DNA of 64,000 nucleotides, taken from Gadus chalcogrammus (taxonomy: Eukaryota; Chordata; Actinopteri; Gadiformes; Gadidae). The stretch covers positions 24,141,818 through 24,205,817 of the forward strand of contig NC_079419.1 in the NCBI RefSeq assembly GCF_026213295.1. The letters are read 5' to 3'. The translations under genes were made by a program, and so were the position numbers. Below are positions 10,601-22,900 of this stretch, piece after piece (position 1 is the first letter of the stretch; each line of letters starts with the position of its first letter). Under the pieces are notes generated by a model that was given only the letters and a program-made list of their open reading frames with translations, did no database searches and was not told the origin of the DNA.

Positions 10601-13600
10601 CTACACATGTCTTCTCACAATGTCAATAAGATCCCTAATTCCATTTTGGAAATGGGTTGGTTCATAGTTGACGGTGTGGTTATAGAATTCCGAAACGTCG
10701 CTGTACTGCTGTGCAAATTCATGTTCAGCTACTGTCTGGTTTTCAGCTGTGGAGAATGGATTTCTCCCAAACATTGACACTTGTGTCAAAGAGGACCCCA
10801 CTTCCTGCAGGTAAGTGTGTGCAGCTCCTGCAGCCTCTGGCAGACAATCTGCTGGCGCTTTCTTTGGGCATCCACCCAGAGTCAGTTGATCTGGGATGCC
10901 CTTGCCTAAAAGAAGCAAATCATAACACAAATCAGGTTTGGGTAATTAACATATTACCATCATGCATATCAATCCAACTCAGTTTGTAACCCTTGTAAGC
11001 CCTTGAAAAAAAGTTTATTCAAGTGAGCTGTTAGTAAAAAGTTACAAGTATTCAGTTTACTTTTATGTTCTTATAGGGTTATACAGAAAAAAACGTGGTA
11101 TGCTAACCTTGGATCCTGTGTGCATTCCAGGACTGCACCATCCGGTTAAGTCCAATCTGAGCCACCTGACAGGTAAGCGTGGACACACAATACCGTGGCA
11201 AGTTGTCCTCCATGTTGAGTTCCTCCTGGTCTACAAGGTGGATGAGAGCCCTTTTCAGAGGGTAGTTTACCCTGTTAACATCTGGCCACATCCTTTCAAT
11301 TATATGATTCTGTAATTTCAAAAGAGTAAAAACAAAATGTTACATTTAATTTCAATAATGACAATTACCATCTGCAGCTTATCGTAATCATTGAAAAAAA
11401 TAAATAATAATCAATAACCCAATTAGTTAGGTGATTTTTCATGCATGGGAAGTAGGATTTCCACAGAAGCAGAAGAAGGTAGGCAAGGCAATTTTATTGA
11501 ATTATATTTTATTATTATACCTCGACCTCCTCTTACAGATTTCTATACATTGTAGTGCAAGTAAGAAGAAGAAGAAAACTGTAGATAACAATAAGGCTGG
11601 GACCCTATTGCTCATGCTGCCTGGCCCCTAATTACCATTAACCATTACAAATGAGAAATTATCTTCCTGAAATATGGCTTTGTATTTGTACATCTATTGT
11701 GGCATCAGCTAGACAAATAATGCATATCTTTGACCCTTGGAAATAGCAAGCAGTCTTTCAGAGAAGAACAGTTTACTTGAATTTACTCAGATCCCTATCA
11801 GCTGCAGCAACGATACTATTCTTACTGGGCTCTGACCATACCATTGTGCTGACAGAGAAATCAATATTATCAGCTAGCAGCTGAGTGATTAAGGGAAAGA
11901 GGACAACGAGCCAACTGACATGTGTTGACGATGTTTGCAGGTACGGCTCCCTTGCTGTGTTATTTCTGTAGCCTGCCAATTTCTCCTGCATGAAAAGAGT
12001 CAAGAAAAACTCTCTTCCGTGGTCCACTCGTATTTGGTCCCACATTCCGTGCTGTAGGACAGCACTTCTGCAAAACAGCAATACACAAGTGTTACAGTTA
12101 TCAACACTATTTCATATTTGTGTTTACATAAGCATTGTTGAAGCCAATTTTCACTCTTGGTTAATAAATTACTTAATCACAGACAGCATTGTGTAACTGT
12201 CACCATTTTTTTATTTTTTTTTTAATATCAGTTTGTTTCTTCCCAGATAAGGAGGGGTAAAACCAGAGCTATGATAAGCCAATGTGTTTCACTTAAAGCA
12301 ACCCAGAGGAACTTTTAACTGGTTATGAACCAGTTTCTGTTTAATACTGATGCTTCTATATGACCTGCACCAGCAAACGAGAGCATCTGTGAAAAGATTG
12401 GTCATTTCTATATGGAGAGAGCAGAACTGGTAATGTCTCTGAAAGGGTGCTGTAATGGTAATGCAGCAGATTTAACTGAACACAGATGTGTGTGGAATAA
12501 GAGTGAGAGAGATACAATGTTATAAGTATTTTATGATGATTTCATGTTCTAAAGCATAAATAAACAAGTCCAAACTTTCGCACAGTCCTGTGAGAAGCTG
12601 CTGCATTGAATGCAGTCCAACATTTAACATGAAAAATATTTTTACAGAGCGCAGCAGCGGCACAGTGTGACACATGAAAGTTTTTGTTGGGGCTTTAATC
12701 AATGAAACAGTAAAACAATATCTACTGTTTGCAACTACATCATGGAACATAGAGCACAGAAAGTTACCTGTACACCTCTTGATATATTGTCAGGTTGTTT
12801 TTGACAGGCATAGTGGAATGGCTGACAATTTTACTGGAGAAACCGTCAACAGCAAGGACATGGGTCACCCCGAACATCACCATCTAAGTGCAGTTTGTGA
12901 CCCATGCACTCGGCACTGTATGGCACTGGATTTAAGTTCCTTGATCTCTGAGTAATCAAGCAAAAAACAACAAATAAGAAAGAAAAGTTAGGGCACTTTC
13001 ACAATGAACTACACTACAAGAATCCTATTAGCGTTTCATAACAACTACCTGATGACGATCTGCATGATATGGCCTGTTAATATGTCTGAGGACACTACCA
13101 ACGCGCCCCTCAGATGCTCTGATACCTTTGGAGGACAGGTAGCCAGTCATCATTCTTCTTCCATATGATGGTCCAGTCTGAAATTGAAGACGAATATGCA
13201 ATCCTTTTTTGTATTCCTATTACAAACCAATTATTACACACACCATCTTATTTTGGACAGATTCTATACAAAGGTTATTGCAAGTTTTGTCATCTTATGA
13301 CATGGAATAATGCATTCTTCATTTAGGCTTGTGTGATTGCTACAGTGCATGGATCTGTGAGGAACACATCGGTTACAAGAGAAAGCACTGTTGTTTTTCC
13401 TAATTGTTGTTGCACACCATTTTTTTTACATGTAGGCTACAAACGCCACTGGTCACTACCTGCAAGTACACTGCGGTTAGCAATCATACAAATTAATCAA
13501 AATGCTGTTGCTTACCTCATTAATTGCTTGAGCAATCTCGCTCTCCAGTTTGGAGTCCTGCAATCGTTCTCTTCCTATACCGTTTTGCACGGAAAATTTA

Positions 13601-13734
13601 CGAATGTTTGCTTTGGAAAAGCCTTTGGTCAATCCACATTCCAGGTGGAGATGACTGGAAATTTCTTCATCAGAATGGCCGTTTCGGAGCATACTTTCAA
13701 TTATTTCTCGGTAGGGTGACAAACTGGACTCCAT
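10601..13734 (-). pseudogene. Integrase-type DDE transposase, six exons, one frameshift
   Basis: Exons read on the minus strand are 13734-13516, 13177-13049, 12947-12768, 12067-11920, 11309-11108 and 10905-10601. All introns have GT-AG ends and phases that agree. The product would be about 390 residues. It begins with a likely helix-turn-helix DNA-binding region (around 'HSDEEISSHL'). Next comes an integrase-like catalytic core with probable acidic residues in 'LHLDG' (exon 3), 'RVDHGREF' (exon 4) and 'IERMW' (exon 5). A C-terminal tail ends at TAG 10601. In exon 3, near 12870, the frame shifts by one nucleotide and a few residues seem lost just after the first aspartate, so this copy is probably inactive. 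I chose the ATG at 13732-13734 because an in-frame stop precedes the upstream GTG. The core resembles fish proteins annotated only as 'integrase core domain'. The match is from memory. Confidence 0.75.
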
Positions 13735-13971
13735 TTCATCTAACCGCCTACCGTCTTCTTCTTCTTTTGCTTTGGCAGGTTTTTTCACATTCTGTCATGT
13801 GCAGAAGCAATCCGCCAAAAAGTTTGCGTTTTCAGAAATCTCCACTTTGGCCGGAGTTTTTAGAAATGATCGTTTTCTGTGACAAAAACTGCGTTTTCGT
13901 GTAAATGAGAGGCCAAACCGTGTGAAAATATCTGCGTTTTCCCTTCGTGTAAACGGGGCCTTACTCTTAAA
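13735..13971. promoter_or_regulatory. Divergent promoter region with an inserted MITE arm
   Basis: These 237 bp separate the two start codons and must hold both promoters if the genes are expressed. About 13826-13960 is one end of a common repeat: it ends 'cgtgtaaacggggcc' only 12 bp before the RING ATG, and part of it recurs at 5745-5805. I see no TATA box. The original promoter may have been displaced or supplied by this repeat. Confidence 0.5.
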
Positions 13972-16900
13972 ATGGACGATATGCGTGTCGACAGGATCGC
14001 CCGCATTTTCCAGGTAAGTGATTCAAACTGCTAGCTTAACTTCGCCTGTCTGTAACATTTTGAGAAGAAGACATCGAGCATAAGAAATAATGCAGGTGCA
14101 ATAGTGCACACAAAAATATATTATTGATACTTTTTACAATGTAGTTACTACGACGGAGTATTAGGGCCACACGTGAAGATTATTATTTTTTTTTGCCGTG
14201 ACGAGATTAAAATCGACACGTCGACTTTAAAGTCAACATGTCGACGTAAAACTCGAAATGTCGAGGATAAAGTTTAAACGTCATGTCGACTTTAATCTCC
14301 ACGTGTCCATTTTTCGTTCCTCTGTCAGCACGCAGACGCTCCGGGCATCCTCCCAAGCGTGCAGCGGATGACACGAAGTAGTCGGCAATAACCCTGGGGT
14401 CATTGTTTGTGGTCTAGGCCTTCATCCAAACAATATAGCGACGGAACGGAAAATGCACACGTCGAGATTAAAGTCGATATGTTTCAACTTTATTCTCGAC
14501 ATTTCGAGTTTAAAGTCGACACGTCGAGATTAAAGTCGACATGACATTTCAACTTTATTCTCGATATTTCGAGTTTAATGTCGACATGTTGACTTTAAAG
14601 TCGACGTGTCGATTTTAATCTCGTCACGGCAAAAAAAAAAAAAATTCTTCACGTGTGGCCCTAATACTTTCTTCTAGGTCAGCATGGATAGCCTGTATAT
14701 CACTGATGCGACAAACGTTGCAATTTTTCCGATCGAGAGTGGGTGCTTCAGCTCCCTGGACCTGTTTGACCATGGTCATTACGAAATTCATGGAGACGTT
14801 TGGGACACTGTAGGGGCCCCGACAGCCCCAGCCCCAGCTCCATCGAGGCAATTTGCCTTTCGCAGTAGTCAGCCTGTGACTACTGAAAACATGAGCATGC
14901 TGTCGAGATCAGTGAGGACGCCTCGGTCATTTCAAAGGCAAGGATGCATTGGGGTCATAATTTAATGTGCTTATTACAATGGTAAAAGTGCTCAAGTTAA
15001 CTCATTTACAATCTCCTTTTAGTAAGCAGAAAGAGCATACTGGTTGTAAGCAACTTCAGAATCACAAGGTACTGAGCCTTGCGCTTTAAAGTTGTTAAAG
15101 AATACCTAATGTACAATCAATATCCACATAGCTTCAGATTATCAACAATAATCAGATGAGGTACTCAGAGTCTAGAGTTCAATATTACTGTAAGCACTAG
15201 CTATTGGATTTAAAACTCCCTATTTATGAGAGAAGTTGGAGTAGTGACAGATGATCTGGGTATGCTGCAGGTGTGTTCGATTGTGATGAGCCTCAAGTAT
15301 GGGCTGAACTAATATTCAAGTCAGCATGTGTGGTGCATTCAGAGTTTTACATGGGCTCACACTTTGGTCCGTTGGGACAACTGAATCACTGTAGTGTAGA
15401 CTGCATGTTGTTATGTGGTAGCTTGGTTTGCTTCACTGTTTGTTTATGTATTACAGGTCCATTCAAGTGTCCGAAGTAATGGAGGGGAAGCTTATATCAA
15501 CAAGGGTTGTTATAGTGCGATTCAATGAAGCAGAGGCAAGTGTATCTGCCATCCTGGTGAAGCTGAAGGTGGCCATGGGAGACGAGGACGACTACATCCT
15601 TACAGACACACTCAGCAATGAAATTGTGGAGTCAGAAGGGACAACTGGTGAAAAATATATTTTTTAATTTAATTTTCATACTACACTGTATAAATGCAAA
15701 TAGTCTGAGTAAGTATTGACTGTACAACAGTGTTTACTCTTGTTATTCTCTCTGTGTCTTTATTCTGCATTTCTCTCTCGAAGGGTCTTTGTACTGGAGG
15801 CAGAATTCACGGAAAATCCATGCTATTGAGAGTACCGCATACCGGCAATGGCGTCGACGACGATCAAGTAACAGGTATTGTTTAGATAGCAAAACATATT
15901 TTTTCCCCAACACCCCATAGCAGGTCCTGGGTTTGAATCCTGGCTTGGGCAGGAACTTTCAATGAGGAGTTTGCACGTTCTCCCCGTGCCTGTGTGGGTT
16001 TCCTCCAGGGGCTCTTGTTTCCCCCACTATAAAAACATGAAGATTAAAGGGATATTCCGGCTCCCGGTGGAGCCACAAGAGTTTGTGCTCAGGGATGTTT
16101 GATGCATTGTATCATGGGTTGGGGTCCTATTTGTGCTGTTCCTGAAGTTTGGGGCTGCTCTGACCATTATTTGTGGATATGAGAGGCTTTTTGATGGTGG
16201 TTTCTTGGTGGACGAATGGACAACATTATATTGCAATCGTGCAGTCTTTGCTGAAGTTGCAAGGGTTAGCATGGGTTAAACTTATGCCCGAATATCCCTT
16301 TAAGTCAATCCTCCAGTGCTTCGCCATCTATGTCTCCATTTCACCCTCATTTTTCATCTGAAATTACCTTGTCATAGCTTGAACTTTTACAATGCAGTCA
16401 TTCTCAAATAAACTGTTCACATAGTTAAGAAAATGTAAAGCTATTTTATTTTATTTTCCATCATGCTATCATTTATTCAGGGACTTTTTATTTGCTAATA
16501 CCTATCTGTGCATACAACTAAATTCCTCATAATTATTTCTCAAATGGCTGCAATTTCTTGATCTGCTAACTATATGTAAAATGTGCCAAATACAGAAATG
16601 ACCATGTCCAAAGGCTGAGGGACAATGTGGAGGAACTGCTGGAGGCATCCCAAGGGCTGGATGAAGTGGCTAAGAAAATAACTGACTTGGTGACCGTCAG
16701 CCGTGGTTCGTCACCAGTTTGGCCTGAATTCAAACAGGCATTCATCTGTTTGATTTGCAGAGGTACTGTTTTCATTCTGCATGTTTGAATATTGCTCAGT
16801 GTAACACAGAAGTAATCTAACGTAGTATTACAATTAGTGTTTGAGCAATTGTTTATTTGTCTTTAAGTGACAATCAAGGATTTAGACAAATGAAAAAACA

Positions 16901-19900
16901 CTTGAAAACAGAAATGAGTTCAGGCAGTAATACAGTGAGAGTCGAGAATCCAGACATTTTATAAAATAAATAATGCCTTAAAAAACTATTATTTTCAACC
17001 AGAACCCTTGGTCTTTTTCAACCTATATGATCTTTTCAAATTTGAATGATCATCAGTAAGCACACTTTATTGTGTGTTAACTTCACGGGTGGCAAAAGTA
17101 GACTTTCAATAATTAATGGTTGGGTATGGGATTTGCGAAACGCCAGCAGATTTTGAAAATACACAACTCAAATGGTCCTACCCCCTCTCCTTCAACGCTG
17201 ACTCTGACCCATTCCAAGTACATGAACGCACAATCATGCACGAGCGCGAACACAGATGCGCGAGAGCGAGCCAGGCTAGCTAGGTTAGAGTTTAGGGTTG
17301 TCTTCTATTGCTAGATCCAAATGTGGATTAGCTAGTTAGCTAGCTCCAGTAGCTACTGCAGGATAAAAACAAACAGAAGCTTGCTCTGGGTCACGAGCTT
17401 TGAGTATGTGCACGGAGGGGAGCGGGGGAGGGGGACTGCAGTTCGACCGTTTCATTGATGTAGTTACTGTCCAATGCCACTCGGTGGTTCTGGAAATCAT
17501 TGGCTGGAGTTTTTAGAGCCCTGCCCATTCCACAGATGATTGACTTGAATTGTCATGTCAGTACTTCTAACTCAGTGGCTGTAAGTGGGTTATGATAAGG
17601 ATTTCAAGTAATTTTTCAAAAATGTCCAAAAAAGATAATTCCATACCCAACCTTTAAGTTGAGTACAGATACTTGTGTATAAGAAATACTTGGTTAAAAA
17701 TTGAAATACCGATTCAACTTCTAAACTTGTACTTGCATAAGTACAGAGCCTTTAAAGTTCAGGCTCTGAAATGTAGTGTAGCGCCCCCTAGCGTGTCTAG
17801 CTTTTAGTGTGGAGTGCGCTCCCGAATTCTTATAATGGCGAGAGATCTCTCACTCTAAGGTTAGTTAATGCACTAATAGTAATTCACTAAATGTAATCAA
17901 ATTTCTTAAATTAAATTAAACTTTTATATGAACCTCACTATTTTAACCTTATTAAATAGCTAGTCACATTACCAGTGTAATAAACAACAAATTAAATATT
18001 ATATAAATCAGTATCCTTTAAATGAGACAACTGTAAACTTGTAAACCAATACTTTCTATCAACACATCAGTATCAAAATACCCAATGAAATACACAACAT
18101 CCAAGAGAAATACGTTTGAACTATTTACTATTAGACACACACACATACAAATATACTGTTTCAATTCCTTGGTATTCACTCAAACGGTTCAGTCCTAAAC
18201 TAAGCCGGCATTTAACATTTAACTAAAATAAATGGGTACCCAACCAGTTGTCTTGGGAAGAGATGCAGGCCTGTAGCGTTGCTGGGGAGCGGAGAGACCT
18301 TAAACAGGAGTGCACGCTGTTCTGGCGGGCTGGTGAAGACGGCAAAGCAAAGCCGAGGATCCACACAAGTCGTTCCAGACAATGCACTCCGGGCGGCCGA
18401 GCAGGCTACTCGCTGGCAAAGTCGTTGGAAACTCTTCTTGCTGAGTCGAGCTGACTAGCTTTCCGTTGTCTCCTCGTTGAGAACGCTAACCGAGTTCTCC
18501 TCAGTAGTTGGACATAACTTACAAGCTACTTGCCGTAAAATGTCCATAAGACTCACTGTCCGTGCAGTCCAAAAGCACATTTACCACTATAAGTCTAAAC
18601 TTGAGTTATTACCACTTATTATCACTATCATGCACACGCCATTCTCCTTCTCTCCCCTCACTCGTTTCTTCTTCTCTCCCCTCACGAACTCTCACCCCGA
18701 CGTCTGATTGGTTCTTACTCCAAATACATACATTTAACTTAAAGGCCCACTATGCAACTTCGGGCATTTCTTCGCTGTTTTCTTGGTTTTGGCACGCACA
18801 TTTCTCTACACAGCGCCCCCTACAGCTTCGTAGTAGATATTTCACAACACTGTCGTAACAACTCGTTGACGACCCTTCCCCATGCACTTCTACGCGAGCC
18901 ATGTGCATTTGTTTTCAAAGAAGCCGGCGAATGCGTGGAGCCATGTCCAAAGTAGATGTTCATAAAGTGTAGGCAAGGTTATACATTTTTAAAAGGGTGT
19001 ATTTGTATTGCAATAAACATAAATCCATCCTTTTTTATAGTTGACGGGGAGAATTTATATCCTAGATTATAATTGTTTTATCTTAGGTTGAACAGAACAA
19101 TCAGTGTAAGAGGTTTGGCCAACATAACAATCTAAATAAACAAGAACCTGGATCGGGGATTCAGTCTGTATCTGGGGGACGAGACAGACGAACAGCAAAA
19201 CACCCATGGAAACAAAGGTGTTTATATGGTTGCAACCAAGCAAGCTAGAAACATACAGGGGTCACAACAAAACGGTCGAGAAAACAATTTTTACAGGGCT
19301 CACAACAAAATGGTTGAGCAAACACATTTGTACAGAGACTATCAACATCAAGAATACCACGAAGACAAAGGCCACCCAAAGGTACTTTCAATTTCAAAAG
19401 CAACACGGCCGAGTCGGCGTCTGATTTGCAGTCTTCTTTTTCTTTCAGTTCACGCTATTCCTGAAAAGCTTGCCCAACGTTTACTCGTGTCTGGCCTCTC
19501 TGCCGGTCAGTCTCCCTTTTCTCTTCTTCTGTTCCTCCGACATTGGGTTTCTCTGTCTCTTTTTAGTCGGCTGATCTATGATGAATATAACAATCCCTTA
19601 GTGACTTGTGTTTATATCGAGCCGGTTCCGTGTTTGAGGGTCTGTGCCATAAAGCATCTGACTACATTTTCGAGGATACTTCCGCTGCGTCACATCCGGA
19701 TTGTGTCGGTCCGAACAGAGCAAGATCTGTATCGACCTCACTCTGACCGTCACTACGGTCTAAAAAGGAATGAGTACATCGTTCTGCCTATCACCGAAAC
19801 CATATGTCAAAAAACGTCATGCCCATGACCTCCGGAAGCAGAACCTCCCTCGCTTGTAAATAGCATGGATTGCTACCGGTTCGTCCTCCTACCTTGATCG

Positions 19901-22900
19901 CCTCTTTACGTTGATCTATTTTTCAGAGCCATAGCACGCAGCCACAAGATCGTAACCCACGGGTACAGGCGCCTTTGGGTCCCTGTTGATCAGTGTGTGG
20001 ACTTTGTAGTTAACTCTCTTGAGTTAAATTCCCAGAGTGAAGTCTCCCTTATTTAAATCTTTGCATTAAGCCAGCTGGTGCATCCGTGCCCACTATAATT
20101 TGTATTATTGTAGGCACAATATCGTGTCATATACTTTTGATTTGTGGTTAGCTCCTCTACTGCCATTTATTAAATAGCCAGGTAGAGTGGAGATTCTTAT
20201 TTAAAATAAATAATTATTTATGATTTTGGTGTACTGAATTAGTGTATGCTTTCTGAATTACCAATAAGTGTGCATTGTCATTATTCAGCCAATTACTGTC
20301 TTCACCTGGGTGGTCACTCCTGACTTTGCGTCAGTAGAAGTGCTTAATCAAACAGCACCCTATAGCCGCCGTCCGCAGCCGCTGGGGGGAGTGTGAGCCG
20401 GGTCAGGTGCGTCCGCGCGCCCTTGCCGGCCACCAAGGTGTACTCCTGACTTTGCGTCGGTAGAAGTGCTTAATCCAACAGCGCCCTATAGCCGCTGTCC
20501 GCAGCCGCTGGGGCAAGTGTGAGCTGGGTCAGGTGTGTTCGCGCGCCCGTGCCGGCTACCAGAGCCCTCTGGTTATTCGGTGTTGGGGGAAGTGCAATTT
20601 GCCAGAATGGCCCCACACCACTGCAGAATCTGCAGCGCGGTGATGAGCGCTGACGATGGGCACAGGGAGTGCCCTGATTGCCTGGGGGCCGTCCACGTGC
20701 TGGAGGACGTAGGCAACCCCTGCAGTGCAGCAGTTGACCTGTCCAGGGGGGAGCGACTTCGCCGTGCCAACCAGGTGCGTGGTCACGCGCAGGGGGGCAG
20801 GGCGGAGAGGCGACGCTCACCCCTTCGGTCGCCCCGATCCCGTAAGCGTGGGCATAAGCACACACGCAGACATTCAGAAGATCAGCAGTATGAGTCTCCC
20901 CGTAGGTCTGACAAAGAAGAGACCCCCAGGCCGGCGAAGCGCCCCGCCCCGGCTGAGGCAGCAGGGGGCGGTAGCGCCGAGTCGCGTCAAATCCTCGCAG
21001 CCCTCCAAGCACTAACAGAAAGGCTAGGCAGGCTGGAGGAGCAGAGAGGCCCGCCATCCCTACCATCAGGCCAGCAGGGTTTACCCTTACGCAGGCCTGA
21101 CAGTCAGGATGAGCAAGAGGACGAGGCCAATGATGTGTTATCTCTCCTGGCATCACAGGCCACGGAGGACACAACAGGTGGAGCTGGCCGCGGTGGTGAA
21201 CCACGTACGGACTCTAGAGATGAGTCCACAGGGGTGGGGGAGACGCCTGTTAGCTCTCTGATGTCCAGGGTGCTGAGCGCCGCTAACATCCTGGGCCTCC
21301 AGCCCCCCACACCGGACCCAGTCCCTCAGGGGGGTGTTTGGGATGGCGTCTCGCACACTAGCCCCCCACCTTCTATTCCTGTGGCAGGGGACTACACCAG
21401 GATGCTCACGTCCAGTTGGGGCAGGGCCTCGAAGCGGCCCCAGTTTAATGCAGGCTGTCGTCAGCTGGCAATGACTGTTTACCCAGCTGAAACAGGGCTT
21501 GGGGACATGGCACCAGTGGAGGCGTTAATTGCCTCCTTGACACCGCTGGGCCCTGCCCGGGTGTCCTCCAACCCAAGTTGCCCACGTAAGGAGTGTGCAA
21601 AGACGGATCGTCTGGTCACTCGCTCCTTTAATGCATCGGCACGAGCAGCCCGCACAGGCAACGCTCTAGCTATGACACTGGCGGCTCTGCGTAGGACGCT
21701 AGACCCGGCGGACGGAGATGCCATGGGCCTGGTGGAAGCTGCCCTATCGGCTCACGCCCAGCTTACACGTGACGTGGGAGATTCGATGGCGGCTGCAGTG
21801 TTGTGCCGTCGGCAGGTGTGGCTTGCGCAGACCTCTCTGCCAGAGGCCATCAGGACGGAGCTGCTCAACCTCCCTGTGGCGCCTGGGCATGTTTTTCATC
21901 CGGAGACCCAGACGGTGTTGGACCGCACTGAACGTGCTGTAGCGTCTAGGGAGGCGGTCCAGCGCGTATGTATTAGAACAGGGCTAGCCGCTAACCAAGC
22001 ACCAAGGGGTAGGCCCAGGCAACAGCGACCCAGCTGGCCTTCACGGACAGATGGTAACTTTCGGGACCGGCCTGTTCAGGCGGCAAACCAAGGCCCAGCC
22101 CGAGATCCTCATTCTAGAGGGAGACGGGGACAGAGACCAAGTAGGGGCAAGTACGCAGGCCGCCGCGGCGGTGCTGCATAGCGGTCAGGGGCTGCCTGTC
22201 GGATGCCCTTCCCAGTTGTCTCGGATCTCCTGGGAGGGGATTGTGCCAGACCCTTGGGTTGTGGCAACAGTAGCCCGTGGGTACCGGCTACAATTTCGAC
22301 GGCGGCCCCCGGCTTTTTTAGGGGTCAAGGTAACGCCTGTAAAAGACCCAATTTTAAAGTCAGTGCTCGACAAGGAGGTCCAGGAGCTACTTTTAAAAGG
22401 TGCCATAGCAGAGGTACCACTCAGCGCACAGCAAGTTGGGTTTTATTCCAAATACTTTATTGTGCCCAAAAAGGACGGCGGTCAGCGGCCTGTTCTCGAT
22501 CTAAGGCCCCTGAATCAGTACCTCAAGGTGTTGCCATTCAAAATGGTCCACACCGCAGTGGTGATAAGGTCAATTCAGCAGGGAGAGTGGTTTACGTCTC
22601 TGGACTTAAAGGACGCCTATTTCCATGTCCCAATCTGCCCGGAACACAGGCCATACCTCCGGTTTGCCTTCCAGGGCAGGGCGTTCCAGTTCCAGGTCCT
22701 CCCCTTCGGCCTCTCACTGGCCCCAAGAGTTTTCAGCCGAGTGGTCTCCGCCGCACTAGCCCCACTACAGGCACGGGGGTTGAAGATACTCCCGTACCTG
22801 GACGACTGGCTTATTTGCGCCCCCTCTCGAGAGCAGGTAGTGCGCGACACCAATACATTGCTGGCCCACATCCAGTTCTTGGGCTTTACAGTCAACTGGA

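Noticed and set aside
20470..21204. A 244-codon minus-strand frame opposite DIRS gag
   Set aside because: It lies wholly opposite a GC-rich coding region and its upstream flank, with no domain and no conservation signal visible.
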